A stretch of DNA of 64,000 nt. It comes from Panax quinquefolius. Taxonomy: Eukaryota; Streptophyta; Magnoliopsida; Apiales; Araliaceae. The translations under genes were made by a program, and so were the position numbers. Positions 32,860 through 45,300 of the stretch are shown one piece after another. The notes beneath the pieces were generated by a model that was not told where the DNA came from, did not search any database, and worked only from the letters and a program-made list of their open reading frames with translations. The first letter of the stretch is position 1; every line of letters starts with the position of its first letter. The stretch spans positions 86,800,005 through 86,864,004 of the forward strand of contig CM035165.1 of NCBI GenBank assembly GCA_020205615.1, read 5' to 3'.

Positions 32860-34174
32860 AAGCTATAGTAGATCCAATGGCACTCGTATCAAGCGAATCC
32901 AGACCGGGGAGGCAAAGAAGCCACCAATGTGCAACAAGGATAAATTTGCTAACCTGGAAAGTCGATGCAAGCATACATGGACTCAATAGATGAAGATCTA
33001 TTTGAGACCGCTTCAAAATGGGCCCTACATTCCAACCAAGCTTGCACCAACCAATCGACGATCCAAACCAGATATCACAGATCAAAGTTAAAGAAGAGTG
33101 GATGACAAACGAGAAGAGAGTCATCTAACTTGATAAGAAGAAGGCTAAGAACATCCTGCTCCAATCCTTAGAGGACGATCTATTTGAAAATGTTGTAAAC
33201 AAGAAAAGCGAAATAAGGAAGTTTGGGAAGCACTACTGATCATGCACGAAGGAACCAAGAAGTCGAGAGAAACAAATGGCCTCTCCGACACAACAATATA
33301 AAATGTTCGCCACATGCAAGGAGAAAACGTGATCGCAACCTATGAAAGATTCAACGTTCGCTTCAACTTCTCTACGAAGCGTATGGGAAGATCTATCCTA
33401 ACAAGGATCTAACCATAAAGTTTATGAGAGCCCTATCGAAAGGTGTGGGATGCAAAGACCACAAAGATAAGAGAATCAAAGAATCTTAATGAGATGACAG
33501 CAACAATCGTATGGAAATCTCCCGACCTATTTAACCGGAGTCACCCAACGACCAAAACCTTATCAGAAGGAAGAAGAAAGGATAAGGGTGTTGCTCTCAA
33601 GGCAAATGAAGGTGTATCAAAAGTCATCACTGAGATTGACTCTGATGATGATGAAGACGATGACTTTGCTATGCTGGTAAAGAGACTAAGAAGGTTCATG
33701 CGACAAGGCAGAACCGGCAAGCCAAAGAAAGTCAACAACTACGTCAGCCAGGAACAAATGAATGATTTATGCTACAAATGCAAGAAACCTGGTCATTTCA
33801 TTGCAAACTGTAACAAGCCTATCAAAGAAGAACTAAAGAAGAAATCTCATGCAAAGAAAGAATACAAAGGAACCAAGAGGCCTCAGAAAAGAGACAAAGG
33901 CCTGGTTGCCGGAGGATCGTGGAGTGATTCAGATAATGACTCAAATGCAGACTCCGGAGATGAGGAAGAACCACACATGGCCAATCTGTGCTTAATGGCC
34001 AAACATGCAAAGGACAAACAAAGCCTAAACATACATGATATAAGTCTCGATGAGGTATTTGATTTTAATTCTCCAGATGTAGATATAAGTGACTTAAGAA
34101 CTGCTTTGAATGGCATAACCATTGATCTACATCAATACATGAAGTGGTTCAGAGTCTTGTCAAAAGATCATTAA
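32860..34174 (+). pseudogene. R5 gag with CCHC zinc knuckle (frameshifted)
   Basis: The N-terminal half (about 32860-33440) is legible only across frames: PPMCNKDKFANLESR, then NGPYIPTKLAP, then WEALLIMHEGTKKSRETN, a typical Sirevirus-type Gag. The open C-terminal half (33443-34174) has an acidic run (EIDSDDDEDDDFAMLVKRL), a zinc knuckle LCYKCKKPGHFIANCNKP (CX2CX4HX4C, about residue 110), a lysine-rich stretch and an acidic, serine-rich part. A helical tail of the same protein continues past the stop at 34172. Gag forms the particle around element RNA. Confidence 0.85.
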
Positions 34175-34936
34175 CTTCTTCAAGAGGAAAAGAAGAGAGT
34201 TCAAGAAGAGCTTGAAACAGCCCTTCTAAGTACCAATCTTCTGTCCAAGCTTGAGGCTGAGAATGAAACTTTAAAACAGACAAACACACTCAATGCACAA
34301 AGAGAGTCTAAGCTAACCTCTAAAATTGAGGATCTAGAGAAGACTATCTCTGCGTGGAACAAATCCTCATCATCCATGGACTGCCTGCTCTCTAGTCAGA
34401 GAAGCATATTCGACAGAACAGGTCTAGGCTTTGGGGAATTCATCTCAAAACCTTGTGTGGAAAAGACAATGGAAACTAGCACTAGTAATGCCTCAAGTTT
34501 TGGTAGAGGCATTACCTTTGTGAAATACTCACAGTTGGAAGAGCCAGTTCAACCTTGTTCTACTGTTTCTAGTTATATTCAGAGAAGTAAAGGATCTCAC
34601 GCTGGTCTGGGTTTCATAAAGGAGAAAAGTAACCCAACCTCTACTCACCAACCTCGAAGAATCGTAGAGTCAAGCAAAACCAACTCTACGAATCAACTGG
34701 GAAGGTACAGTAGAGGTAAGGCACACTCATCACTATTTATGAAACCTAAGGACACGTGGAAGAAAGAGAATCAGTTTAACAGAAGGTTAACTAAGGAACC
34801 ACACAAGTCCAAGTGGAAGATGAATCACCACACACACACAGGCATGCATCATAATAGATGTTTAATATGCAATAAATATGGTCATAGGGCTACAAAGTGT
34901 TATTATAACTCCATGCATGTGAGACCCAAAATTTGA
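34175..34936 (+). pseudogene. R5 gag C-terminal coiled coil and second zinc knuckle
   Basis: Directly after the stop the sequence encodes a charged helical stretch (RVQEELETALLSTNLLSKLE) that looks like a coiled coil. A serine- and lysine-rich linker follows, then HNRCLICNKYGHRATKCYY, a second CX2CX4HX4C knuckle near 34860. A second knuckle just before the protease is usual in Sirevirus-like polyproteins. The frame closes at 34936. Confidence 0.8.
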
Positions 34937-35031
34937 TAAATTTGGGTCCCCAAAGGCACTAACAATAAAGGACCAATGCAAATATGGGTACCAAAATGAA
35001 GGTTCAAATGTTTTGACAGGAAAAGAGCTCC

Positions 35032-35229
35032 ATGACCTCAACATGGTATCTGGACAGTGGATGCTCAAGGCATATGACAGGGAACAAAGCTCTACTATCT
35101 AACTATATAGAAAAGGAGGGTCCCTCAGTCATCTTTGGAGATAACGGCTCGGGCAAGACAAGAGGATTTGGCTCTGCTGGCAATGGTGCAGTATCTTTCA
35201 GCAAAGTAGCTTATGTGGAAGGCCTCTAA
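35032..35229 (+). pseudogene. R5 aspartic protease domain
   Basis: STWYLDSGCSRHMTGNKALL is the Copia protease active site, with DSG intact and the conserved SRHMTG after it. FGDNGSGKTRGFGSAGN follows, where active copies have a similar glycine-rich segment. The frame stops at a TAA at 35227 within the region that leads to the integrase. It would cleave Gag-Pol inside the particle. Confidence 0.88.
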
Positions 35230-35310
35230 CACAACCTTCTAAGTATCAGCCAACTCTGCGACAAGGGTCACCAAGTAACATTTCTCAACAACCAATGTCT
35301 AGTCAGAGAT

Positions 35311-36300
35311 TTGAAGACATCTGCCATGAAGCTGACCGGAACAAGAGAAGGAAATGTTTACACAGTAGATCTTGGTCAACTAAGCTCTAATGAAACAATA
35401 TGTTTTCTGGCAAAAGCGTCCGAGGAAATGAGCTGGCTATGGCATAGAAGGTTGTCTCACTTAAACTTCAAAAGCATGTCCAAACTGGCATCAAAAGACC
35501 TCGTAGCTGGTCTACCCAAGTTCAACTTTGTGAAAGAAAGGCCATGCAATGCCTGCCAGCTTGGTAAGCAAACCAGAAGCTCATTCAAGAGCAAGACTGC
35601 CAACTCCATTGACAAACCCCTGCATCTGCTCCACATGGATCTCTTTGGGCCAATCCCAATAACTAGTCTTGGAGGAAAAATATACTCTCTAGTCATAGTC
35701 GACTTACTACACCGATTCATATGGGTATTTTTCTTAAACTCAAAGGATGAGACAAGTCTGAATTAATCAAGATGTTCAGACTGGTGATGAACGAGAAAGG
35801 AGAGAAAATTAAGGCCATAAGGAGTGATCATGGAAGAGAATTTGATTTCTCAGAAATAGACAAGTTCGCTTTCGCACAATGGCATCAATCATAACTTCTC
35901 GACTCCATGAACTCCTCAAAAAATAGAGTTCTTTGAAAGAAAGAATGTAACCCCGATAGAAGTGGAAGGACTTACTACTAGCAGCTGACTGCGTCTGCTC
36001 AATACTTCAAGGTAAGTCATCAACACCGCATGCTACACACACGTAATGATCATTAATTCACTCTACGATCAAGAAGACACCCTACTTAACCGTGGAAAGG
36101 AAGGAAGCCGAGTGTCGCCTATTTCCATGTCTTTGACTATGCACGCTATATTCTTAACAATAGAAAGCGATTCGACAAAATTCCAAATTTAAGTCGACGA
36201 AGGATTTTTCTTGGATATGCCATGATAAAGAAAGCTTACGTGGTGTTTAACAAGAAAACACCAATGTCAAGTCTCAATACACATCATCTTTGATGAAACC
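35311..36300 (+). pseudogene. R5 integrase (zinc-binding domain and first core part open, rest fragmented)
   Basis: The open part (35311-35766) has the GAG-pre-integrase/HHCC domain, WLWHRRLSHLNFKSMSKLAS then CNACQLGKQTRSSFKS. The core starts LLHMDLFGPIPITSLGGKIY with the first catalytic aspartate. After a frameshift at 35766, IRSDHGREFDF (second aspartate) and NFSTP-like sequence are visible, and towards 36230 KKAYVVFNKKT and IIFDETD mark the C-terminal end. The gene is broken by several indels. Confidence 0.87.
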
Positions 36301-36517
36301 GACTTAGACAAAGCAAGTGTCTCAAGACACTACTGACCAAGGCAGTATAACACAATGAATGAAATCGTCGAGCTCAACACTACGATCAGAAGTGCGAGAT
36401 AAAGGAAATCGTAGAGCATGATAATGAAATCGTAGAGAGGTCCATCCAAGACAAATGAGCCTCCACCCAAGAAGAAGAAATAGACCTTAAAGATTTAAGA
36501 CAGAAGGCATCAGACGT

Positions 36518-38181
36518 ATGTCCCAAATTGTAACAGATGGGAAAGAGATCACACTCGTGGATCTAATCATTGGAGATCCGAAAAGCCGAGTCAAAACAAG
36601 AGCTGCTACTCAGAATGAATGTTTTTATCTAAGCTTCCTATCACAAATAGAGCCAAAGAAGATAGAGGATGCTATGGAAGACTCCAGCTGGATAGAAACA
36701 ATGCAGGAAGAGCTCAACCAATTTGAACGAAGTAAAGTATGGAGATTAGTACAAAGACCAAAGAGCCATCCTGTGATAGGAACTAAGTGGGTTTTCAGAA
36801 ACAAAATGGATGAAGATGGGGTCATAACCAGAAACAAGGCAAGATTAATGGCAAAGGGTTATTCTCAAGAAGAAGGTATCGACTACGATGAGACATTTGC
36901 ACCTGTTGCCAGACTAGAAGCCATCATAATCTTTCTTGCCTTTGCGGCTCACATGAAGTTTAAAGTCTTCCAGATGGATGTCAAGAGTGCATTTCTAAAT
37001 AAAGAACTCCAAGAAGAAGTCTATGTAGAGCAACCTCCAGGTTTCATCAATCCATCTCTTTCCAATTATGTCTATAGATTAGATAAAGCCTTATATGGTC
37101 TTAAACAAGCACCTAGAGCATGGTATGAAACATTGACTAACTTCTTAATCGAAAATGGGTTCACTAGAGGTAGAGTAGATACCACACTGTTTCTTAGAAA
37201 GCATAAAGACAAAGTCTTACTAGTTCAAATCTATTTTGATGACATTATCTTTGGTTCTACTGACGAAAATTCATGCAAGAGATTCTCCAAGCTAATGCAG
37301 AGCAAGTTTGAAATGAGCATGATGGGTGAGCTGAACTTCTTCCTTGGACTGCAAGTAAAGTAGACTGAAGAAGGAATTTTCATAAACCAAGCCAAGTACA
37401 TCAAAGACCTACTAAAGAAGTATGGCATGGAATCAGCCTCTCCCATGAAAACACCAATTGCTCCTGTAACCAAGCTTGACAAGGATGAGAAAGGTAAAAG
37501 TATTGATATCACTTAATACAGAGGTATGATAGGGTCTCTTTTATACCTAACTGCCAGTAGACCAGATATAATGTTTGCAACATGTATATGTGCTAGATTT
37601 CAGGATAACCCTAAAGAGTCACACTTGTCTGCTGTAAAGAGGATCTTCTGGTATCTCAAGGGTACACCCTACTTGGGGCTGTGGTATCCCAAGGAATTCT
37701 CATTTGAACTAATAGGATACACAGATGCTGATTTTGCAGGATGCAAAATAGATAGAAAAAGTACCAGTAGGACCTGTCAACTTCTTAGAAACAGACTTGT
37801 GTCCTGGTTTAGCAAAAAGCAAAACTCAGTGTCTACTTCAACTGCAGAAGTTGAATATATTGTTGCTTGGGCAACCGTGTGCTCGTGATCCTATGGATGA
37901 GAAATCAGCTAGCTGACTATGGGTTCGATTTCAAATCTATTCCCATACACTGTGATAACACAAGTGCCATAGCAATAACTCATAATCCTGTCATGCATTC
38001 TAGGACCAAGCATATAGAAATAAGGTATCACTTCATTAGGGATCATGTACAAAATGGAACTATATCTTTACAATATATCCCTACTGAAAATCAACTTGCT
38101 GATGTTTTCACAAAACCACTAGATGAATCCAGATTTAATAAGTTAATAAGTGAGCTAGGAATGCTAAATCTACAACCATGA
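36518..38181 (+). pseudogene. R5 reverse transcriptase and RNase H (stops and one frameshift)
   Basis: The RT opens with [20 protein letters not shown] and [20 protein letters not shown], then [20 protein letters not shown] and [20 protein letters not shown]. The catalytic box is [13 protein letters not shown] (YFDD). Two in-frame stops (TAG at 37361-37363 in LQVK-TEEG, TAA at 37514-37516 in DIT-YRGM) replace expected glutamines. RNase H follows with [34 protein letters not shown] and [11 protein letters not shown], a frameshift near 37870, then PIHCDNTSAIAITHNPV and IEIRYHFIRDHVQNG. The end PTENQLADVFTKPL is the standard Copia pol C-terminus. Confidence 0.93.
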
Positions 38182-38898
38182 AATATATGCTCTAGATTGT
38201 GCTAACCATGACAGATACAAAGGCTGAACTCAAAATTGTAGACATGATTAAGGGAAGTTCACAATCGTAGAGCTGAACAGACAACTACCTCAACAATCGT
38301 AGCGAGAACTCAACCATCCTAGTGCAGACTCAACGATGACAAAAGCTCATCCTGTGATGACAAGCTTCATAACAAGGCAATCTCTCTAAGAGGTGGCTCA
38401 AGAACAAACCTAACCCTTGAATCTCTCCAAGAGGTTGGCCCTTCCCGAGCTTCCTTAAAAGAATGCTTTATCAAAAACTCATCACAAGGATTCGGACAGA
38501 CTCGACGATCGTAGGACAGACTCGACGATCGTAGGACAAACTCAATGAATGCTGATCAGACTCAACGACTGCCAGATAGACTTGACGATTGCAGGACAAA
38601 CTCAACGAGCAGAAGACTACCTCTACGATCGTAGTCATTCCAAAGTCACCTCAGCTCTAAAGATACAAAGGACAAATCAGTACATTCCTACTCATTCAAA
38701 ATCGTAGAGCCAAGCAAAAGGCAACACCTGTCCCACTAAGTCAAAAAGAGAGAGGGAAGTTACAAGTACAAATTGAAATCGTGTTTTTGAAATCTGAAGT
38801 TCAAAAGATTATCTCTCCCATTCTCTCTCTCTCTCTCAAAGAAAAACCCTAAATCAGTAGAAAGCTCAGTCGTATCTCACTTCTCAACTACAGAATCA
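38182..38898 (+). other. R5 spacer between pol and the extra ORF, rich in ATCGTAG motifs
   Basis: No gene is seen. At least ten copies of ATCGTAG, CGACGATCGTAGGACA or near variants occur between 38230 and 38710, including the palindrome CTACGATCGTAG at 38625. A CT microsatellite (38818-38838) and AAAACCCTAAATC precede the ATG of the next ORF, like a plant leader. Confidence 0.7.
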
Positions 38899-40198
38899 AT
38901 GGCTGCTTCAAATGTAATTTCAGAAGCTCTGACTCGCTTGACGAGTTCAAGAATGCTCCACCAAAATTTCACAAGACGCTGGCCTTACTTAAGAAGGCGG
39001 GTCTCGAAGAGGCGTTGAGCACCGATACACTCATCTATCCTAAGCTAGTGAAGGAATTCTATAAGAATGGTGTGTTCGAATACAACACCATCACTACTCG
39101 AGTAAAGGGAGTAGAAATGAGACTAAGGGAAGAGGACTTCAATCTGGCCCTAGGTTTCAAAAATGAAGGGCACCCATTTTTAGACAGCATAAGCTTCCAA
39201 GAGGGATTGAAGAAAATGCACAACAAGAAGAATCTCTCTGTGAAAGGCTACAAAAAGAAGGAGTTCCCTCAAAGGTAAGAAATTTTTGGCCGACATTATT
39301 GGGAAATGCATATGCTGCAAGAGCTCAGGTCATGACTCGGTAAATGAGACTCAACTTAAGCTCATGACGGCCATGATTTATGGCACACAACTCAACTATG
39401 GGGCTGTATTGCTCGAGTGGATCGACAAGTGGATCGTCAACTCGAAGAAATCAAAAAGCACTCCGAAGATGCTATATGGGAGATTCATAAGCATCATTCT
39501 ACAATCTGCACTGGGTGACAAAATTGGGGATGATGAAGGAGAAGCCATCAACCCAAATTGAAGAATGACCCAGTAGTTGTTTGAGAACTGGAAGAGAAAC
39601 CCTGCTGAGTATGTTCGAATGATGACAGAGTCCAGTGGGAGAACTGGGGAACTAAAGGAGGCAGGCTTTCCAGGAGACATGTCTGTTGTCAGGGAAGTTG
39701 AAGAAGAAGGAGAAGCAGACAAAGGAGAACCCTCTGCTCTTGCCAGAAAAAGCAAGGGCAAGAGAAAGCTAAGGGCAAGACAAATTGAAGAGCCTCAAGG
39801 ATCTACAACTGACATTCATGTAGAGTCCTCTGATATAGAGACTCTAAGGAGGCTAAGAAAGAAGCAACAGCAAGAAGAAGCTGAAGAGGATCAAGCCACC
39901 ATATCACAGATCCTAAAGAAGAACAAAACTGGTCATAAGTCCAAAAGACCAATAGTTTCCTCAATCGTAGAGTCTCTGCTGTTCTCTGAAACCAAGCCAA
40001 GTGTGGCAGAAATGGAAGAAGCTTCTTCACGAAGAGTGGCTGTTCAATATGACAAAGCTAAGACTCAAGAGAGTCCAGAAGTTGTGGCTAAACCCAGCAA
40101 AGCAAAAAGAAAGCTGGTCAAGAAGTATATTCTTGAGAATAAAAAGGTACTGAAAAAGGAAGCCAAGAGTGTGGCTGCAAAAACCCATCTCCACTTCC
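38899..40198 (+). pseudogene. R5 extra ORF after pol (Sirevirus envelope-like / plant transposon protein type)
   Basis: An ATG at 38899 (MAASNVISEALTRL) runs into a frameshift near 38945. The frame then reads EFKNAPPKFHKTLALLKKAG and, from 39015, TLIYPKLVKEFYKNGVFEYN and VEMRLREEDFNLALGFKNEG, which fits the putative plant transposon protein domain seen in Sirevirus extra ORFs. Further shifts occur near 39280 and 39560. The tail (39577-40198) is lysine- and glutamate-rich (EAGFPGDMSVVREVEEEGEA, ARKSKGKRKLRARQIEE). No signal peptide or membrane segment is evident, so envelope-like is only the traditional label. R6 cuts it at 40199. Confidence 0.7.
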
Positions 40199-41249
40199 GT
40201 CGCCACTTACATGGTACATAAATTCAAATACAACTTAATAATACAAACCGTGTAGTGTACAATACGACAAAACATAAACTGTGAGTTTGAATACAAATAT
40301 TGTCTACTAGAGATTATACAAACTCAAAAGGAGTCCTTATTATAATTATTATTACACTATTTCACGTAATAGTGAGGACTACTAATGCTATCATCCGTCC
40401 GCCACCCGCTCCCCGACTAGTCCTCTCGCACGCTCTCATTTCCTCAAGAGAACAATAAAAGTAAAAGGGTGAGCTCAACTAGCCCAAGAGGGAAATATTA
40501 TGACTAAGATAATGCATAATATATTATCGTTAGCCTTCAACAAAGTTAAACCGATACAATATAACAACCATCAAGTTTAACTGCAACGAACAAGCAATCC
40601 ATTAAAAGAGTCAAGTAGAGAATAAAATCTACTATCTTTTATGATTTAGAAGGTTTTTCATCACTTTTATCGTTGGGACTCAACTTAATAAATAATCCAC
40701 ATCATCGAATCACCCCCGCACTACTACCCAAGGATATTCTTTAGTATCACGACCACAATTATCCATGCACTACGGGCCAAGAATATTTGTGTATTCAATA
40801 ATGGTCATGATCATGCCAACAACTGCCCATCAATGCACTACGGGCCAATGAGGACTTTTTTCACATCATTTGTAATATTACTACCATGATTACAATCGAA
40901 TAATCCCTCGGTCATAATCATACCAAGTCCATCTATGCACTATAGGCCATGTATGACTTTCAACAAAATATAAACATGAGGATGATGACAATGATATAAG
41001 AATTCAATAAAACAAGTTCAAGAATTATTTTATCCAGAACTAATAACGCCCAAATTGTCAACATGATATCGCTTTTAGAGAGTAAAATTCAAGAATGCTC
41101 GTAAGAATATTTCCATGAAAAGATATCGATGAAGCGCAAATATCAAGGATATTCCACTAATTTCATGGAGTATAGAAGTCAAAACTTTAACCAACCGAGT
41201 ATAATAAGGAATGGAATAACAAAAGAAATCACCAGTGCATGCTGAAGTA

Positions 41250-41660
41250 GATCGCAGACAAAAAAAGTTATTCCAATGTAATAATAAATAACGGAATCAA
41301 TCCCACAGAAAATGCATCAGTGATATTCCAATGTAATAATAAAGACGGAATCAGTCCCATAATATTCCAATGTAATAATAAAGACGGATCAAGTCCCACA
41401 GAAACGCATGCATGTGATATATTCCAATGTAATAATAAAGATTTAATCAGTCCCACAGAAAACGCATGCATGTGATATTCCAATGTAATAATAAAGATTT
41501 TAACCAGTCCCATATAGAAACGCATGCATGTGATGTTCCAAATGTAATGATAAGAATGGAACAAATGTAATAATTTTCACCAAGTATAGGTAGCTCATGA
41601 TATACAAGTTATTCCAATGTAATAATAAAGAATGGAATAATGTAAGTTCTCTTCATAGAT
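41250..41660. repeat. Tandem array in the R6 3' LTR
   Basis: About six units of 60-70 bp carry ATTCCAATGTAATAATAAAG, then AATCAGTCCCACAGAAA and CGCATGCATGTGATA. The counterpart at 49030-49460 is rearranged. This explains the short repetitive ORF on the minus strand here. Confidence 0.88.
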
Positions 41661-41805
41661 AAGAAAGAAATAATACTCCCTACCTTGAAAAAAAACTCGG
41701 ATACCGAATAAAGGAGGTAGCAGATTTCTTTTCTCTATAATTTCTCTCTATAATAATCGCCTAAAGCTTTTGTGAATTGGTGAGAAATGAAGGAAGAATG
41801 AGCTT

Positions 41806-41814
41806 CTATTTATA
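41806..41814 (-). promoter_or_regulatory. TATA box in the R6 3' LTR
   Basis: The minus strand reads TTTCTATAAATAGAAGCTCA, conserved with 49629-49637 and with S2 at 19779. Confidence 0.7.
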
Positions 41815-43139
41815 GAAAAATATAGTTTCGATAATCGCACGCTTTTGGGGCTCAAAAATTACAAAGACAATACCTCCAACTTTTCTTTCATTTATAATTT
41901 AGTCCTCGCAAGTATTATCAATCTTGCACCAACTCCCCTAATAGTAAATAATGTGAATCAATAGTTCAATCATGTGAATCAATAGTATAATCATGTGAAA
42001 AATATGAATTTCAAAGATAAGACTTCCATCTATACCTCCATTTTTAATTTAGTCATGCAAGTATTATCAATCTTGCACCAACTCCCTAATAATAGTAAAT
42101 AATGTGATTCAATAGTACACATATGTGAACAAATAGTTATATAAGCATGTGAATTAGTAGCAATTAATTGCTCATTTATCCGATAAATTACCCGATTTAT
42201 CAATATAACCCCTGTACACATCAATTATCATCTAATAAATGTCGATTTTCACTAACACAAACAATTCCAACATAATGAAACTATTTTTATCAAAAATATA
42301 AATTTTGAAATTTTGAAGTTTGATTTTTCCCAAAAAAGTCAACTATCGACTTTTCACCAAATAGTGAATCCCAAAAATTTTGTGTTTATAGACTATTTTT
42401 ACTAATTTCATCGTTCCGACTCAAATATCACGTCCGCTGCTCCAAATTCAACTCCTAACAACATTCATTATTAATATTATAACTCACAATATTTATCAAC
42501 CAGTGTCGCTCCTGAAAGAAGGGGCTTTCCAATAAGGATTTCTCCCTATCATGCCAAGCAATTAGTGACCAAACCTCTCCTCGATGTAACTTCTAGACAT
42601 TGTAAATATTGCAATTTATAATATGAATAACTTTGTCGCCTCAAGTATTGATTTAATAAAAAAACATTTTATGCAGATGATACTATGACAATAATTGAAT
42701 CAATAATATGATAGATATGATGCAAAGAATTATCGTAGCAATAATCGAGTATAACCGAGTGACTTCACGTAAGCATCAATAATCAATACCGCAGCTACTA
42801 CTATGCAACCACGCCAGACATCGCATTTTTTTAACACCGGTGTTTCAACAGCTAACTCGTAAAACTTCCGCCGTTATTTTCATAAAGTATTTTTGTCATT
42901 TTCTCAATCCGACAATAATTCCGCTGGTGGGGGTCCACCAATGATTGTGTCATTGTATTTAATATTCCCTCGTTAAAACGAATATTCCCCACCAATCTAA
43001 TATTATATAACAACTCATGCATTTTGCAAAATTTGTAAATATTACCCACAACTATAACATTATATCAAATCCACACCATAATATTCAAAAATATATTTCG
43101 AGAAAATTTAATCTTTATTCAAAAAGTCAGGGTCTTACA

Positions 43140-43152
43140 ACCTCCCTTCTTA
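43140..43152 (-). other. Polypurine tract of R6
   Basis: The minus strand reads AAGAAGGGAGGT immediately before TGTAAGACCC, nearly identical to R2. Confidence 0.88.
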
Positions 43153-44510
43153 TGAAATTTCATCCTCGAAATTAGGGTGCGTGCACTGGTATGTCAAGAG
43201 GTAAGGATATCTTGATTTCATCTCGATTCTAACTCCCGTGTCATTTCTTCCACATCGTGGTTTCTCCACAAAACTTTGACTTGAGGTATAACCTCGAGCG
43301 TAGAATATGATCCTTTTATCCAAGATTTTAACAGTAACTCTTCATACGCTAAATCTTCCTCTATCTCATCTAGTTCTAATTCAATAATGTGGTTCGGTCT
43401 TTCACATATTTACGTAATATAGATATGTGAAAAACGTTATGAACACGAGACATACATGGCGGTAAAGCAGTCTATACGCCACGCCCCTACTCGATCGAGG
43501 ATTAAAATGGGCCAATGAATCGAGGGTCGAGCTTTCCTCTCTTCCAAATCTCAGAACTCCTTTCCATGGAGCAACACGTAATAACACACGATCTCCAATA
43601 TCGAATTCCACGCCCTTTCGATGAAGATCAACATAACTCTTTTGTCGATCTTGTGAGGTTTTTATACGCTTGTTTGATCATTTGAATCTTTTTCCGTAGT
43701 CATACGTACCAACTCCTAGTCCCAACAACGCTGCTTTCACCCACCTCATCCCAAAGATACCGAGAACGACACTTTCTTCCATACAACGCCTCAAATGGAG
43801 CCATGCCAATACTTGTTTGATAACCGTTGTTGTAGGAAAACTCCACCAATGGTAGAACTTATCCCAACTTCCCTCAAGTCAAGGACACGTAGTCTTAATA
43901 GATCTTCAAGAGTTTGAATGGTCCTCTCCGATCGCCTCATCCGTCTGAGGATGATATGCCGAGCTAAATCAGAACTCGCGCTCATAGCTTTTTGCAAACT
44001 AACCCAAAATCTTGAAGTGAATCTTGGGTCTCGATCGTAAACTATGGATACCGCATACCATGCAATCTTATAATCTCGCTTATGTATATACGAGCAAGAC
44101 GCTCAAGTGTATAAGTTTCTCGATAGGTAAGAAATGAGCAGACTTGGTCAATCTATCAACAATGACCCAAATCGCATCTATGCCTTGAGAAACCTTGGGA
44201 AAGACCAAAGAATAAAATCCATAGTAATGTGTTCCCACTTCCATTCTGAAATTTCAAGTGGTTGCAATGGACCTTTTGGTACTTGATGCTCCACCTTGAC
44301 TCGCTGACAAATTAAACACCTTGAGATAAACTCGCGCTCTCTCTCTTCATATTTGCTTCCACCAAAATGTATGTCAAGATCACGATACATTTTGGTACTC
44401 CCCAGATGGATTGCAAACGGTGTGTGTTGTGCCTCCATCATGATTTTATACTTTAAATCGTGGTCATTAGAACACAAAGTCCGGAGTCGACTCAAGTATT
44501 CCTTCCTCAT
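43153..44510 (-). pseudogene. R6 integrase with chromodomain-like tail (fragmented)
   Basis: Three open pieces remain. 44510-44178 carries the zinc-binding domain, with HTPFAIHLGSTKMYRDLDIH and SRCLICQRVKVEHQVPKGPL, and the start of the core WKWEHITMDF. 43997-43791 keeps [20 protein letters not shown]. 43611-43402 keeps MEFDIGDRVLLRVAPWKGVL of the C-terminal domain, followed by the eroded tail towards 43200. Order and motifs match R2. Many single-base losses break the frame. Confidence 0.85.
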
Positions 44511-45300
44511 CGATTCTTACTTCCTAAGATAGCACCTTCTCGCACTTTCTTCTTCATATACGATTAGCTCCGTGTCCAGAATCTTGAGCAACTTTAACTT
44601 TATCGATTAAAGTCTGCCTTCTACTCAGATATTTGCCATCATCATGTGGGTCCCCGAGTCTTTATCTCTAACTCCATCCTTTGCAAGTCATACAAAATGG
44701 GCCTTTGTATTGACAATATATTGCACTCGCATCCAAGATATGATCTTCTTCTCAATGCGCCACCACCACGCTCGCTTTTCCAGATGGTATCGATGGTATG
44801 ATCATAATCTTTCAATAGCTTCAAGCCAACGCCGTTGTCGCATGTCGAGTTCCTTTTGAGTGAAGAAATATTTGAGGCTTTTATGATCCGTAAAGATCTC
44901 CACTTTCTCTCCATACAAGTAATGCCTCCAAATTTTAAGTGCGAAAACAACAAATGCTAACTCTAGATCATGAGTAGGATAATTCCTCTCATATTCTTTG
45001 AGTTATCTCGAGGCATAGGCTATGACTTTCCCATGTTGCATGAGAACACATCCTAACCCTTTGCCCAAGCATCACCAGATGACAAATCCCTCCAACCCGA
45101 TGGTATTGTCGTAACAAAATAAAATGAGTCTCCTTTCGAGTTCTTGAAAACTCTTCTCACATTCCTCGCCCAACCGAACTTTGATCTTTCGAGTCACCGA
45201 AGTTAATGGAGTAGCGATTCGAGAAAATCCTTCCACGAATCTCCGATAATAACCAAATAAACCGAGAAAGCTACGATTTCATCACATCGATTTGGGTTGC
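44511..45300 (-). pseudogene. R6 RNase H region (fragmented)
   Basis: [20 protein letters not shown] at 44953-44642 corresponds to the end of RNase H, as in R1. Upstream, [24 protein letters not shown] wording is readable across frames. It lies between RT and integrase as expected. Confidence 0.7.

Larger units (their letters stand above)
40199..43139 (-). repeat. 3' LTR of R6
   Basis: Read on the minus strand it starts TGTAAGACCCTGACTTTTTG. It is collinear with 47982-50963 over its whole length, with small differences. It contains a TATA box and a tandem array. The expected end ...GGGGGCGTCACA is missing where it meets the R5 extra ORF. Confidence 0.92.

Noticed and set aside
38899..40198. 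A true viral envelope gene
   Set aside because: No signal peptide, transmembrane helix or glycosylation-type pattern is evident. It is reported as an extra ORF of a retrotransposon.
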